From assembly GCA_051883095.1 (NCBI GenBank), contig JBJETB010000097.1:1-25782 (forward strand): 25,782 bases of DNA. The letters are read 5' to 3'. The notes beneath the pieces were generated by a model. It searched no databases and was not told the DNA's origin. It saw only the letters and a list, made by a program, of their open reading frames with translations. The position numbers and the translations under genes are program-made. Each line of letters opens with the position of its first letter. The stretch's first letter is position 1. Below, in pieces: positions 1 through 7,242 of the stretch. Source of the DNA: SUG1106 sp051883095. GTDB taxonomy: Bacteria; Bacillota; Clostridia; Peptostreptococcales; Anaerovoracaceae.

Positions 1-224
1 TGCGGCCTACAGCGTTTCAGATTACAAAAATGTATAAAAAGGGTGCGCACAGGAGCCTGCATCATCTGTATATATAAAATAAAGAAAAATCAAAGTATAC
101 AGTTTACGCAAATTTAAATCAGCACAGAACTGTATATATGAAAAAATAAAAAATTGCATATTTTAAAGCAGTCACTTCTGAGGTATCATTATATCGTCGA
201 CAAAATAAAAGAAAAGGAATAATA
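1..224. other. AT-rich upstream intergenic region, no gene seen
   Basis: No convincing coding sequence is present. The stretch contains the 8-bp palindrome GTGCGCAC at 43-50 and two similar AT-rich segments that both begin CTGTATATAT (near 66 and 130). I could not assign a promoter with good spacing for the downstream operon. I recognise no riboswitch. Confidence 0.4.
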
Positions 225-770
225 GTGACAGATATGACAAATCAGACTGCAAATGCAAACAACAGAAATAAAACATACGAACTGGTAATATGCGCAATTT
301 TTATCGCGCTTACATATGTAGCAACCTGGCTGATCAACATCAGACTGCCGTTTATGGGTTCCGGCGGACTTATCCACCTGGGCAATGTACCACTTTTTGT
401 GGCAGCGATGCTTTACGGACGTAAGACAGGAGCAGTGGCAGGAGCTTTCGGAATGGGACTCTTTGACCTGTTCAGCGGCTGGACTTCATGGGCACCGTTC
501 ACTTTTGTAATAGTGGGAGCTATGGGATATGTGGTTGGTCTCATGGCAGAGAAGAAGCCTTTCGCCAATGCGATGGTAAACAACATCGTTTCTATTCTCC
601 TTGCAATCGTAATCAAGATTGTGGGATACTACTTCGCAGAAGTGATTCTGTACGGAAACTGGGTTGCACCTCTCGGCTCTATCCCTGGAAATATCATTCA
701 GGTGGGAGTTGCAGGCATAATAGTACTCGTGTTTATCCAGCAGCTAAGAAAGTATGTAAAGGCGCTTTAA
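225..770 (+). CDS. ECF transporter S component, probably vitamin B6-type
   Basis: This is the membrane-embedded, substrate-binding subunit (S component) of an energy-coupling-factor vitamin importer. It would rely on a shared EcfA/EcfA'/EcfT module encoded elsewhere. The 181-residue protein has about six hydrophobic helices. Helix 1 (about 19-36) carries the AxxxA motif (A24, A28) that S components use to contact EcfT. The GGLIHLGNVPLF stretch at 47-58 and the GxxxGLFDLxSG stretch at 75-85 match the ECF riboflavin/HMP/pyridoxine-type family. The GTG start at 225 is preferred because AAAGGA (about 213-218) lies 6-7 bases upstream; ATG at 234 is the alternative. The stop is 33 bases before an aminotransferase resembling pyridoxamine-pyruvate aminotransferase, so a B6 vitamer is the inferred substrate. 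Riboflavin or another vitamin cannot be excluded from sequence alone. Confidence 0.85.
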   Translation: MTDMTNQTANANNRNKTYELVICAIFIALTYVATWLINIRLPFMGSGGLIHLGNVPLFVAAMLYGRKTGAVAGAFGMGLFDLFSGWTSWAPFTFVIVGAMGYVVGLMAEKKPFANAMVNNIVSILLAIVIKIVGYYFAEVILYGNWVAPLGSIPGNIIQVGVAGIIVLVFIQQLRKYVKAL

Positions 771-803
771 TCAGATAATAATAAATAATCCGGAGGCAGC
801 ATC

Positions 804-1937
804 ATGTATAAGATTATGACAGCAGGACCTACTCAGGTCAGAGAAAATGTAAGAATGGCAAGGAGTCTGGAATGTACCAATCCTGACCTTGATCCGGCAT
901 TTTTCGATTTTTATAAGGAAACTTGCGAAATGCTTTCAAAGGCCATGCATACGGAGAACAAAGCGCTGATTCTGGGCGGAGAAGGAATTCTCGGTCTGGA
1001 GGCTGCGTGTGCTTCGCTTACAGAGCCGGGGGACAGAGTACTGGTAGTAGACAACGGTGTATTCGGAAAAGGTTTTGCTGATTTTGTCAAAATCTACGGA
1101 GGCGAACCTGTGTCCTTCGTATCGGATTATCACAGACCGGTGGAACTTTCAGAACTGGAGGCTTTCCTGCAGAAAGACAATAACTTTAAATATGCTACCG
1201 TGGTTCACTGCGACACACCAAGCGGTGTTCTGAACGATGTGGAGGAGATAAGCAAGCTCCTGGACCGTTACGGAATTATGACCGTTGCCGACTCTGTAGC
1301 GGGAATGTTCGGTGAACCTCTGGATCTTTCCAACAGTAAGATAGACATACTCTGCGGCGGCTCACAGAAGGCTCTTTCATGTCCTCCGGGACTGACCATG
1401 CTGTGGGTAAGTGACAGGGCATTCAAGGCCATGGAGGACCGCAAGACTCCAATCGCGGCCTTTTACGCAAACATTCTGCTCTTTAAGGACTACTATGAAA
1501 AGCAGGTATTCCCGTACACCATGCCGGTAAGCGATATTAACGGTCTGAGGGCAGCTCTGGAGAATTATTTTGAGATGGAAGATACAATCTACGACCGCCA
1601 TGCACGCATTGCAGCGGCTACAAGAAAAGCACTTACAGAAGGCGGTATTCCTCTTTATCTTGAGAAGGGCTGGGCCAACACTGTGACATGCATAGCCGTT
1701 CCTGAGGGAATAACCGACATGGAGATTCTCGAGGGCATGGAAAAGGATTATAACATTATGATTTCCGGTTGCTTTGATGTACTGGCAGGAAAGATAGTCC
1801 GCATCGGTCACATGGGCGAAAACTGCTATGAGGATAAGGTTGCCGAAACGCTGGCAGCCCTTCAGGGAACTCTGGAAAAGAAGGGCATCCCGGTTAAATG
1901 TGACCTGGCTGAAGCTTTCAGAAAAGAACTGGCATAA
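804..1937 (+). CDS. class V aminotransferase, likely pyridoxamine-pyruvate aminotransferase
   Basis: This is a 377-residue fold-type I aminotransferase of the alanine-glyoxylate/serine-pyruvate family. The Schiff-base lysine is K189 in GGSQKALSCPPGLT, the ring-stacking and ring-nitrogen region is VADSVAG (D163), and the substrate-carboxylate arginine is R333 in VRIGHMG. Ordinary family members have a small Ser/Thr in the phosphate-binding loop GSGxxALEA; here the loop reads GEGILGLEA with E60. In Mesorhizobium loti pyridoxamine-pyruvate aminotransferase, Glu68 blocks the phosphate and makes the enzyme use free pyridoxal, with its lysine at 197. The E-to-K separation is 129 residues in both. 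The inferred reaction is pyridoxamine + pyruvate to pyridoxal + L-alanine. The second carboxylate arginine of the M. loti enzyme (R336) has no clear counterpart, so substrate choice may differ. The RBS is GGAGG at 791-795. A generic alanine-glyoxylate aminotransferase label is the fallback. Confidence 0.8.
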   Translation: MYKIMTAGPTQVRENVRMARSLECTNPDLDPAFFDFYKETCEMLSKAMHTENKALILGGEGILGLEAACASLTEPGDRVLVVDNGVFGKGFADFVKIYGGEPVSFVSDYHRPVELSELEAFLQKDNNFKYATVVHCDTPSGVLNDVEEISKLLDRYGIMTVADSVAGMFGEPLDLSNSKIDILCGGSQKALSCPPGLTMLWVSDRAFKAMEDRKTPIAAFYANILLFKDYYEKQVFPYTMPVSDINGLRAALENYFEMEDTIYDRHARIAAATRKALTEGGIPLYLEKGWANTVTCIAVPEGITDMEILEGMEKDYNIMISGCFDVLAGKIVRIGHMGENCYEDKVAETLAALQGTLEKKGIPVKCDLAEAFRKELA

Positions 1938-1963
1938 CTGATATAACAAAAACATAAGAAAAT

Positions 1964-2011
1964 AACGGGTCGGTTCTGCAGCTTTAATGTTGCAGGCTGT
2001 GCCCGTTTTTT
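1964..2011 (+). terminator. Rho-independent terminator of the ECF/aminotransferase operon
   Basis: AACGGG (1964-1969) pairs with CCCGTT (2002-2007). Inside it, CTGCA (1976-1980) pairs with TGCAG (1991-1995). A run of six T follows (2006-2011). Confidence 0.85.
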
Positions 2012-2063
2012 GTTGCGTAAAAAGTGTTAATACGTGGCGATGTTCCGGAAAGTCATAAATATA

Positions 2064-2092
2064 TAGACGTGTGCTGAGTACTATGATATAAT
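2064..2092 (+). promoter_or_regulatory. sigma-A-type promoter of the lipoprotein gene
   Basis: A -35 of TAGACG (2064-2069), a 17-base spacer and a perfect -10 TATAAT (2087-2092) with a TGA extended -10 element just upstream. Confidence 0.7.
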
Positions 2093-2136
2093 TTTGTAAA
2101 AGTTAAGTCTCGTATTTAATTATGGAGGGGTTTGAT

Positions 2137-3243
2137 ATGAATACCGGAAGAATAGTAAAAAAGGGTTACATCATGTTTTTGGTTATTATCGTACTGGTTT
2201 TATCTTTAGTGATTTCCGGATGTGGAAATGAGGACAGAGGCGAAAGGGTAGGATTTGTCAACGGCAATATCTCTGCAGGAGGACTGATGTGTCCTTCGGA
2301 CGAGGATGACGGTTGGGTATACTATCGCAGCGAAGATGACAGTTGGGCATTGTACAAGGCCAGGATTGACGGTTCAGAAAAGACTCTGCTTTGTCGGGAT
2401 ATTCCGGAAAGCATCAATGTTATCGACGGTTGGGTATATTACTCCAATTATCTGGATGGCTTTTCTATATATAGAATCCGTACGGATGGTACCGAACATC
2501 AGAAACTGATCGATGGATATTGCTATAACCTCTATGTAACTGAGAATGCAATGTTTTTTGACAAAAGAGATGAAAACAACAGTCCACAGATTTTTACTTC
2601 TCAGCTTGACGGGAGCAACCCGCGGCTTATTGCTCGTGATATGGCAATACAAAGTTATTATGATGGAAAAGTGTATTGCAGCAATGGGAGAAAGCTGTGC
2701 AGCTACAATACACAAGATGAAACCATGGAGGTTATATTTGAGGGCTATGTTGCATATGTAAGTGCGGATGAAACCGGTGTCTATTTTCTTGAGGGAGATG
2801 AGAACATATTTTACAGAATCGATACACAAGGGGAAATTACTGCCCTTAAAGAAGGAGGAGACTCCTTTACCTATGCAGACGGGAAGCTTTATTATGTGTC
2901 TTATATCGGAGAAAAAAGGGACTGTGAAGCCATTTTCTGTCTTGATATCGCGTCGGGCGAATCTGAAATAGTGCTTTCTCTTTCCAATCAGTTATATGAT
3001 ACACATGGAAAGGAACGGGGGATAACATTAGGTGATCTGAATGATGGTACAGTGATTCCTGACAGCTCTATGCTGGATAAGGACGGTATCCTGATTGACT
3101 GTTATGTTGAAGGCTGCGGGAATGCATATGTAATCGATGATAAAGTTTTTACACGCGGTTCCCTCAGGGCCAGCATTGAAGAAACGGGAAAGATGGACTG
3201 CTTGATTTTGTGTGACGGTGCAGGCGGAATTGTTTGGGACTGA
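2137..3243 (+). CDS. lipoprotein with DUF5050-type repeat domain
   Basis: This is a 368-residue secreted lipoprotein of unknown function. The signal peptide has a basic N-terminus, a hydrophobic core and the lipobox ISGC; the lipidated cysteine is residue 29 from this start. The mature part has repeated blades of about 40 residues of the form GWVYY ... LY/IYR x R x DG (for example GWVYYRSEDDSWALYKARID, and a second copy beginning GWVYYSNYLDG). This is typical of DUF5050, a TolB/YWTD-like beta-propeller family common in clostridial surface proteins. ATG 2137 is preferred over the in-frame ATG 2122, because the strong Shine-Dalgarno GGAGGGG (2124-2130) lies inside that longer version and 6 bases before 2137. 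The gene has its own promoter and no partner. It is probably an extracytoplasmic binding or scaffold protein, but no catalytic residue can be named. Confidence 0.8.
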   Translation: MNTGRIVKKGYIMFLVIIVLVLSLVISGCGNEDRGERVGFVNGNISAGGLMCPSDEDDGWVYYRSEDDSWALYKARIDGSEKTLLCRDIPESINVIDGWVYYSNYLDGFSIYRIRTDGTEHQKLIDGYCYNLYVTENAMFFDKRDENNSPQIFTSQLDGSNPRLIARDMAIQSYYDGKVYCSNGRKLCSYNTQDETMEVIFEGYVAYVSADETGVYFLEGDENIFYRIDTQGEITALKEGGDSFTYADGKLYYVSYIGEKRDCEAIFCLDIASGESEIVLSLSNQLYDTHGKERGITLGDLNDGTVIPDSSMLDKDGILIDCYVEGCGNAYVIDDKVFTRGSLRASIEETGKMDCLILCDGAGGIVWD

Positions 3244-3266
3244 GAGAACAGTTTTTACTCATTTAA

Positions 3267-3296
3267 TTGATTAAACCGAAAGCCGTGTGGTATAAT
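3267..3296 (+). promoter_or_regulatory. promoter of the acyl-CoA dehydrogenase fusion/flavodiiron operon
   Basis: TTGATT (3267-3272), an 18-base spacer and TATAAT (3291-3296), with a TGG extended -10 at 3288-3290. The strong RBS AGGAGGT (3323-3329) precedes the ATG at 3337. Confidence 0.8.
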
Positions 3297-3336
3297 ATAC
3301 TAAATTAGTCAAGATTAAAAACAGGAGGTAGAAAAG

Positions 3337-5247
3337 ATGAGATACACGACTTCACAGGAGCATGAAGCCCTGCGTGCCGTAATCAGAGAATTTGCTGAAA
3401 CGGAAGTAAAGCCTTTAGCCTTTATGATGGACAAGGAAAACGAATTTCCTCATGAAGCCATAAAAAAGCTTGGCGAAATGGGATACATGGGTATTCCTTA
3501 CGAAAAGAAGTATGGCGGTGCAGGACTTGACGTTCTGAGCTATGCAATCGCAGTTGAAGAACTGGCCAGAGTGGATGGCGGCACCGGAGTAATTTTATCC
3601 GCCCATACATCCCTGGGAGCATATCCAATCGCTGCCTTCGGTACAGAAGAACAGAAAAAGAAGTATCTGGTGCCTTTGGCAAAAGGAGAAAAGATAGGTG
3701 CATTCGGACTGACCGAGCCTAATGCAGGAAGTGATGCAGGCGGCACGGAGACGGTAGCCGTACTTGAAGGCGATCACTATGTGCTCAATGGCGGCAAGAT
3801 TTTCATAACCAACGGAGGCGTGGCAGATACATATGTTGTTTTCGCTGTTACAACTCCTGATATCGGAACCAGAGGCATCAGTGCCTTCATCGTAGAAAAA
3901 GGCTGGGAGGGTTTTACCTTCGGCGACCACTATGACAAGATGGGTATCCGCTCGTCGGCCACAGCTGAGCTTATCTTCAACGACGTGAAGGTTCCTAAGG
4001 AAAACCTTCTGGGCAAGGAAGGGGAAGGCTTCAAGATAGCCATGTCTACCCTGGACGGCGGCAGAATAGGCATCGCCGCGCAGGCTCTGGGTATCGCACA
4101 GGGAGCTTACGAGAACGCTCTTGAGTACTCCAAGGAAAGAATCCAGTTCGGTAAGCCGATCTGTCAGCAGCAGGCAATCGCATTTAAGCTGGCTGATATG
4201 GCAACCAAGCTGAGATGCGCAAGGCTTCTGGTATACAGCGCTGCAGAGCTCAAGCAGGAACATATGCCTTACGCTATGGAAGCTGCAATGGCTAAGCAGT
4301 ACGCTTCAGACATTGCTCTCGAGGTTGTCAACGATGCGCTCCAGATTTTCGGCGGCAATGGATATCTAAAGGGCATGGACGTGGAAAGAGCATACAGAGA
4401 TGCCAAGATAACTACAATTTACGAGGGAACAAACGAAATTCAGAGAGTTGTAATCGCATCGCACATTATCGGCAAGATGCCTAAGAACGACAACGGTGCA
4501 CCGAGAAAGACCGCCAAGAACCCTGAAACAGGTGTCCGCAAGAAAATGATTTTAAAGGATGGCACGATAGAGGAAAGAGTAAACAAACTGGTTGAATGCC
4601 TCAAAGCCGATGGGTATGACTTTACAGTGGGCATCGGCATAGATACCCCGATTACTGAAGCCGAGAGAGTTGTCAGCGCAGGAAAGGGTATAGGCAGCAA
4701 GGAAAACATGAAGCTTATCGAGGACCTTGCAAAGGCTGCCGGAGCGGCAATAGGCTCATCCAGACCTGTAGCGGAAACCCTCAAATATGTGCCGCTGAAC
4801 AGATATGTGGGCATGTCAGGACAGAAATTCAAGGGCAACCTTTATATAGCCTGCGGTATTTCCGGGGCAATACAGCATCTCAAGGGAATAAAAGAGGCAT
4901 CCACTATTGTTGCAATCAACAGCAACGCAAACGCTAAAATATTCAAGAACGCAGACTACGGAATCGTAGGAAAGGTGGAAGAGGTTCTGCCACTGCTGAC
5001 AAAGGCTCTGGATACGGGAGAGCCTAAGAAACCTGCGCCTCCTATGGTAAAGGTAAAAAGAGCAATTCCGGTAAAAGAAGCCCCGGCCTGGAAATATTAT
5101 GTATGCAACGGCTGCGGATATGAATATAACCCTGAAGTGGGCGACCCTGATAACGAGATCTATCCTGTAACTTTCTTTGATGCTTTGCCTGAGGACTGGA
5201 CCTGTCCTGAGTGCGGCGAAGGCAAAGACGGTTTCGTGGAAGTGTAG
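3337..5247 (+). CDS. acyl-CoA dehydrogenase / ETF-alpha C-domain / rubredoxin fusion
   Basis: One 636-residue polypeptide holds three redox modules. Residues 1-380 are a short-chain (butyryl-CoA-type) acyl-CoA dehydrogenase with FGLTEPNAGSD (123-133), the flavin-site region GGKIFITNG (152-160) and the catalytic base E363 in IYEGTNEIQR. Residues about 405-560 match only the FAD-binding C-terminal domain of ETF alpha, with GSSRP (R476) and YIACGISGAIQHL (503-515); the ETF-alpha N-terminal domain and any ETF beta are missing. A Pro/Lys-rich linker (562-583) leads to a rubredoxin whose iron ligands are C590, C593, C623 and C626. The inferred electron path is acyl-CoA to dehydrogenase FAD, to ETF-like FAD, to the rubredoxin iron. 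The flavodiiron protein gene 24 bases downstream encodes the classical acceptor of rubredoxin electrons. Acyl chain length is unknown; enoyl-CoA reduction in the opposite direction is possible. Confidence 0.93.
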   Translation: MRYTTSQEHEALRAVIREFAETEVKPLAFMMDKENEFPHEAIKKLGEMGYMGIPYEKKYGGAGLDVLSYAIAVEELARVDGGTGVILSAHTSLGAYPIAAFGTEEQKKKYLVPLAKGEKIGAFGLTEPNAGSDAGGTETVAVLEGDHYVLNGGKIFITNGGVADTYVVFAVTTPDIGTRGISAFIVEKGWEGFTFGDHYDKMGIRSSATAELIFNDVKVPKENLLGKEGEGFKIAMSTLDGGRIGIAAQALGIAQGAYENALEYSKERIQFGKPICQQQAIAFKLADMATKLRCARLLVYSAAELKQEHMPYAMEAAMAKQYASDIALEVVNDALQIFGGNGYLKGMDVERAYRDAKITTIYEGTNEIQRVVIASHIIGKMPKNDNGAPRKTAKNPETGVRKKMILKDGTIEERVNKLVECLKADGYDFTVGIGIDTPITEAERVVSAGKGIGSKENMKLIEDLAKAAGAAIGSSRPVAETLKYVPLNRYVGMSGQKFKGNLYIACGISGAIQHLKGIKEASTIVAINSNANAKIFKNADYGIVGKVEEVLPLLTKALDTGEPKKPAPPMVKVKRAIPVKEAPAWKYYVCNGCGYEYNPEVGDPDNEIYPVTFFDALPEDWTCPECGEGKDGFVEV

Positions 5248-5271
5248 ATTAAGGAAAGGAGAGGTACAAAA

Positions 5272-6477
5272 ATGTATTGCTACAGAAAAGTTACAGATGA
5301 TTTATACTGGATAGGAGCCAACGACCACAGACTGGCTCTATTTGAAAACGTACATCCCATTCCGAGGGGAGTATCATACAACTCATATGTATTAACCGAC
5401 GAGAAGACTGTCCTTTTTGATACGGTAGACTGGTCAGCCTGCAGACAGTTCCTCGAAAACCTTGAGGCTGTCCTCGACGGAAGACCTCTTGATTACATGG
5501 TCATCAATCACATGGAGCCGGACCATGCGGCATCCATTGAAGAGGTTCTTATCCGCTATCCGGGAGTGAAGATTATAAGCACCGAGAAAGCGTTCCTCCT
5601 CATGGGACAGTTCGGATTCAACATTGAAGAAAACAAGATACAGGTCAAAGAAGGAGATACCTTCTGCTTCGGCAAGCACACAGTTGCTTTCGTAGAGGCG
5701 CCTATGGTGCACTGGCCGGAGGCCATGGTGACCTTTGATACCACAAACGGAGTGCTCTTTGCAGCAGACGCCTTCGGTTCATTCGGAGCTCTTGACGGCA
5801 GACTCTTTGCTGATGAAGTGAATTTCGACCGCGACTGGCTGGATGATGCCAGAAGATATTACACCAACATCGTAGGCAAGTATGGACCTTTCGTTCAGAC
5901 TCTTCTCAAAAAAGCCGGCGGACTCGATATCAAGTATATCTGTCCGCTTCACGGACCTGTAATCCGCAAGGACTTCGGGTATTTTATAGACAAGTACGAC
6001 AAGTGGAGCCGCTATGAGCCTGAGGAAAAGGGAGTTCTGATTGCTTATGCATCCATGTACGGCAATACAGAGGCTGCGGCATGTCTGCTGGCTTCCAAGC
6101 TTTGTGAAAAGGGCATGACGAATATTGCTCTTCACGATGTTTCAAATACTCACGTGTCATATCTCATCGCAGACGCTTTCAAGTACAGCAACATAGTGCT
6201 GGCTTCCGTGACATACAACCTGGGAATTTATCCGGTAATGCACAATTTCCTCATGGATATGAAGGCCCTCAACCTGCAGAAGAGAACCGTAGCCATCATA
6301 GAGAACGGTTCATGGGCATGCAAGTCAGGCACTCTTATGAGAAAGTTCCTGGATGAGGAAATGAAGGAAATGACAATCCTTGACGAGCAGGTAACCATGG
6401 CGTCGTCTCTTAACAGCGGCAACATGGCAGATATGGATGCTCTGGCAGACAGAATCATCGAATCCATGAACCTGTAA
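5272..6477 (+). CDS. fprA: flavodiiron protein (FprA-type O2/NO reductase)
   Basis: This cytoplasmic enzyme reduces O2 to water and/or NO to N2O with electrons from rubredoxin. The 401-residue protein has the standard two-domain build. The metallo-beta-lactamase-like diiron domain occupies 1-250 with ligands H80, E82, D84 and H85 (HMEPDH), H147, D166 and H227, so the set is complete. A flavodoxin domain follows from about 253, with the FMN phosphate loop ASMYGNTE (260-267). No extra C-terminal domain is present, making it the class A form. The RBS is AAAGGAGAGG shortly before the ATG. It follows the dehydrogenase-rubredoxin fusion by 24 bases and shares its promoter and terminator. This supports a direct donor-acceptor pair. 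O2 versus NO preference cannot be read from the sequence. Confidence 0.95.
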   Translation: MYCYRKVTDDLYWIGANDHRLALFENVHPIPRGVSYNSYVLTDEKTVLFDTVDWSACRQFLENLEAVLDGRPLDYMVINHMEPDHAASIEEVLIRYPGVKIISTEKAFLLMGQFGFNIEENKIQVKEGDTFCFGKHTVAFVEAPMVHWPEAMVTFDTTNGVLFAADAFGSFGALDGRLFADEVNFDRDWLDDARRYYTNIVGKYGPFVQTLLKKAGGLDIKYICPLHGPVIRKDFGYFIDKYDKWSRYEPEEKGVLIAYASMYGNTEAAACLLASKLCEKGMTNIALHDVSNTHVSYLIADAFKYSNIVLASVTYNLGIYPVMHNFLMDMKALNLQKRTVAIIENGSWACKSGTLMRKFLDEEMKEMTILDEQVTMASSLNSGNMADMDALADRIIESMNL

Positions 6478-6521
6478 AAAACATAAATACGCTAACCTGA
6501 TGTTGTTCCTGACATTTGGTG

Positions 6522-6560
6522 AAAATCCGCCCTTCGTTGTATACGGAGGGCGGATTTTTT
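6522..6560 (+). terminator. terminator after fprA
   Basis: A perfect 12-bp stem: AAAATCCGCCCT (6522-6533) pairs with AGGGCGGATTTT (6547-6558), with a 13-base loop. A T run extends to 6560. The A-rich 5' arm means it may also work on the opposite strand. Confidence 0.92.
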
Positions 6561-6572
6561 GATGACAATTTA

Positions 6573-6601
6573 TAGACAAGCATATGGTTTAATGATAAAA
6601 T
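6573..6601 (+). promoter_or_regulatory. promoter of the nitroreductase-LCP-thioesterase operon
   Basis: TAGACA (6573-6578), a 17-base spacer and TAAAAT (6596-6601), with a TGA extended -10 at 6593-6595. Transcription would begin near 6608. Confidence 0.75.
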
Positions 6602-6611
6602 ATAAATGCCG

Positions 6612-6630
6612 TGTGCCCTGACAGGGCATA
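6612..6630 (+). promoter_or_regulatory. inverted repeat at predicted transcript start
   Basis: TGCCCT (6614-6619) and AGGGCA (6623-6628) flank GAC. The pairing extends one wobble and one A-T pair outward. It begins within a few bases of the predicted start site, so it is either a repressor operator or a 5' RNA hairpin. Nothing shows which. Confidence 0.4.
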
Positions 6631-6673
6631 CTATTCCGGTAAAAACAAAATGAACTTGAAAGGAAATACAGCA

Positions 6674-7222
6674 ATGGATTTAGTTAAGGGAATAAAGGAA
6701 AGAAGGAGCATCAGAAAATTTCAGGATAAGCCTGTTCCACATGAACTTCTGACAGAAGTTGTGGAGGCTGCACGTTTTGCGCCTTCATGGAAAAACACTC
6801 AGATAGCAAGGTATATAGTAGTTGAGGACAGAGAAAAAATTGCAAAAATCGCCACAGAGGAATGTACTCTTGGCTTTACCTATAATATAAAGGTCATGGC
6901 TGCCGCTCCGGCTATAGTGCTGCTTACGTATGTAACCGGGCGCTCAGGTTATGAAAAGGACGGAAGTTTCACCACTCCTAAGGGAGACAGATGGGAGATG
7001 TTCGATGCAGGAATCGCGGCACAGACTTTCTGCCTGGCTGCCCATGAAAAAGGTCTTGGCACTGTGATAATGGGGATATTCGACGAAAGCAAGGTGAGCG
7101 AAGTAGTGGATATTCCTGAGGGACAGACTATTGCAGCCGTTATTCCTGTCGGATTTCCTGCAGATGGAGAGGTTGCATGCCCTCCAAGAAAAGCGGCAGA
7201 AGATCTGATTTCGTTTGTATAG
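6674..7222 (+). CDS. nitroreductase-family FMN oxidoreductase
   Basis: This is a small (182-residue) FMN-dependent NAD(P)H oxidoreductase of the nitroreductase fold. The hallmark N-terminus IKERRSIRKF places R10-S12 at the FMN phosphate. APSWKNTQ (37-44) is the usual isoalloxazine-side loop, and GLGTVIMG followed by IPVGFP near the C-terminus are family blocks. Such proteins act as dimers on nitro compounds, quinones or flavins; the natural substrate is unknown. ATG 6674 is chosen because AAAGGAA (6659-6665) is well placed and the family begins here. A longer reading from GTG 6611 would start on top of the predicted promoter output. It opens a three-gene operon with the LCP and thioesterase genes. 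Confidence 0.88.
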   Translation: MDLVKGIKERRSIRKFQDKPVPHELLTEVVEAARFAPSWKNTQIARYIVVEDREKIAKIATEECTLGFTYNIKVMAAAPAIVLLTYVTGRSGYEKDGSFTTPKGDRWEMFDAGIAAQTFCLAAHEKGLGTVIMGIFDESKVSEVVDIPEGQTIAAVIPVGFPADGEVACPPRKAAEDLISFV

Positions 7223-7242
7223 GGTTAAGACCGGGGGTTAGA

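Noticed and set aside
66..156. Two CTGTATATAT-starting AT-rich segments as a repeat element
   Set aside because: Similarity is limited to low-complexity AT-rich sequence and is probably chance.
2122..2136. Upstream in-frame ATG for the lipoprotein
   Set aside because: The strong Shine-Dalgarno lies inside these codons and points to ATG 2137.
3595..4263. 222-residue - strand ORF opposite the acyl-CoA dehydrogenase
   Set aside because: It is a shadow of a clear gene, with no RBS or recognisable motif.
6611..6673. N-terminal extension of the nitroreductase from GTG 6611
   Set aside because: It starts essentially at the predicted transcription start without an RBS; family homology begins at MDLVKGIKERRS (6674).
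7177..7242. N-terminal extension of the LCP protein
   Set aside because: It lies within the nitroreductase coding sequence and has no RBS; ATG 7243 gives a typical basic cytoplasmic start.
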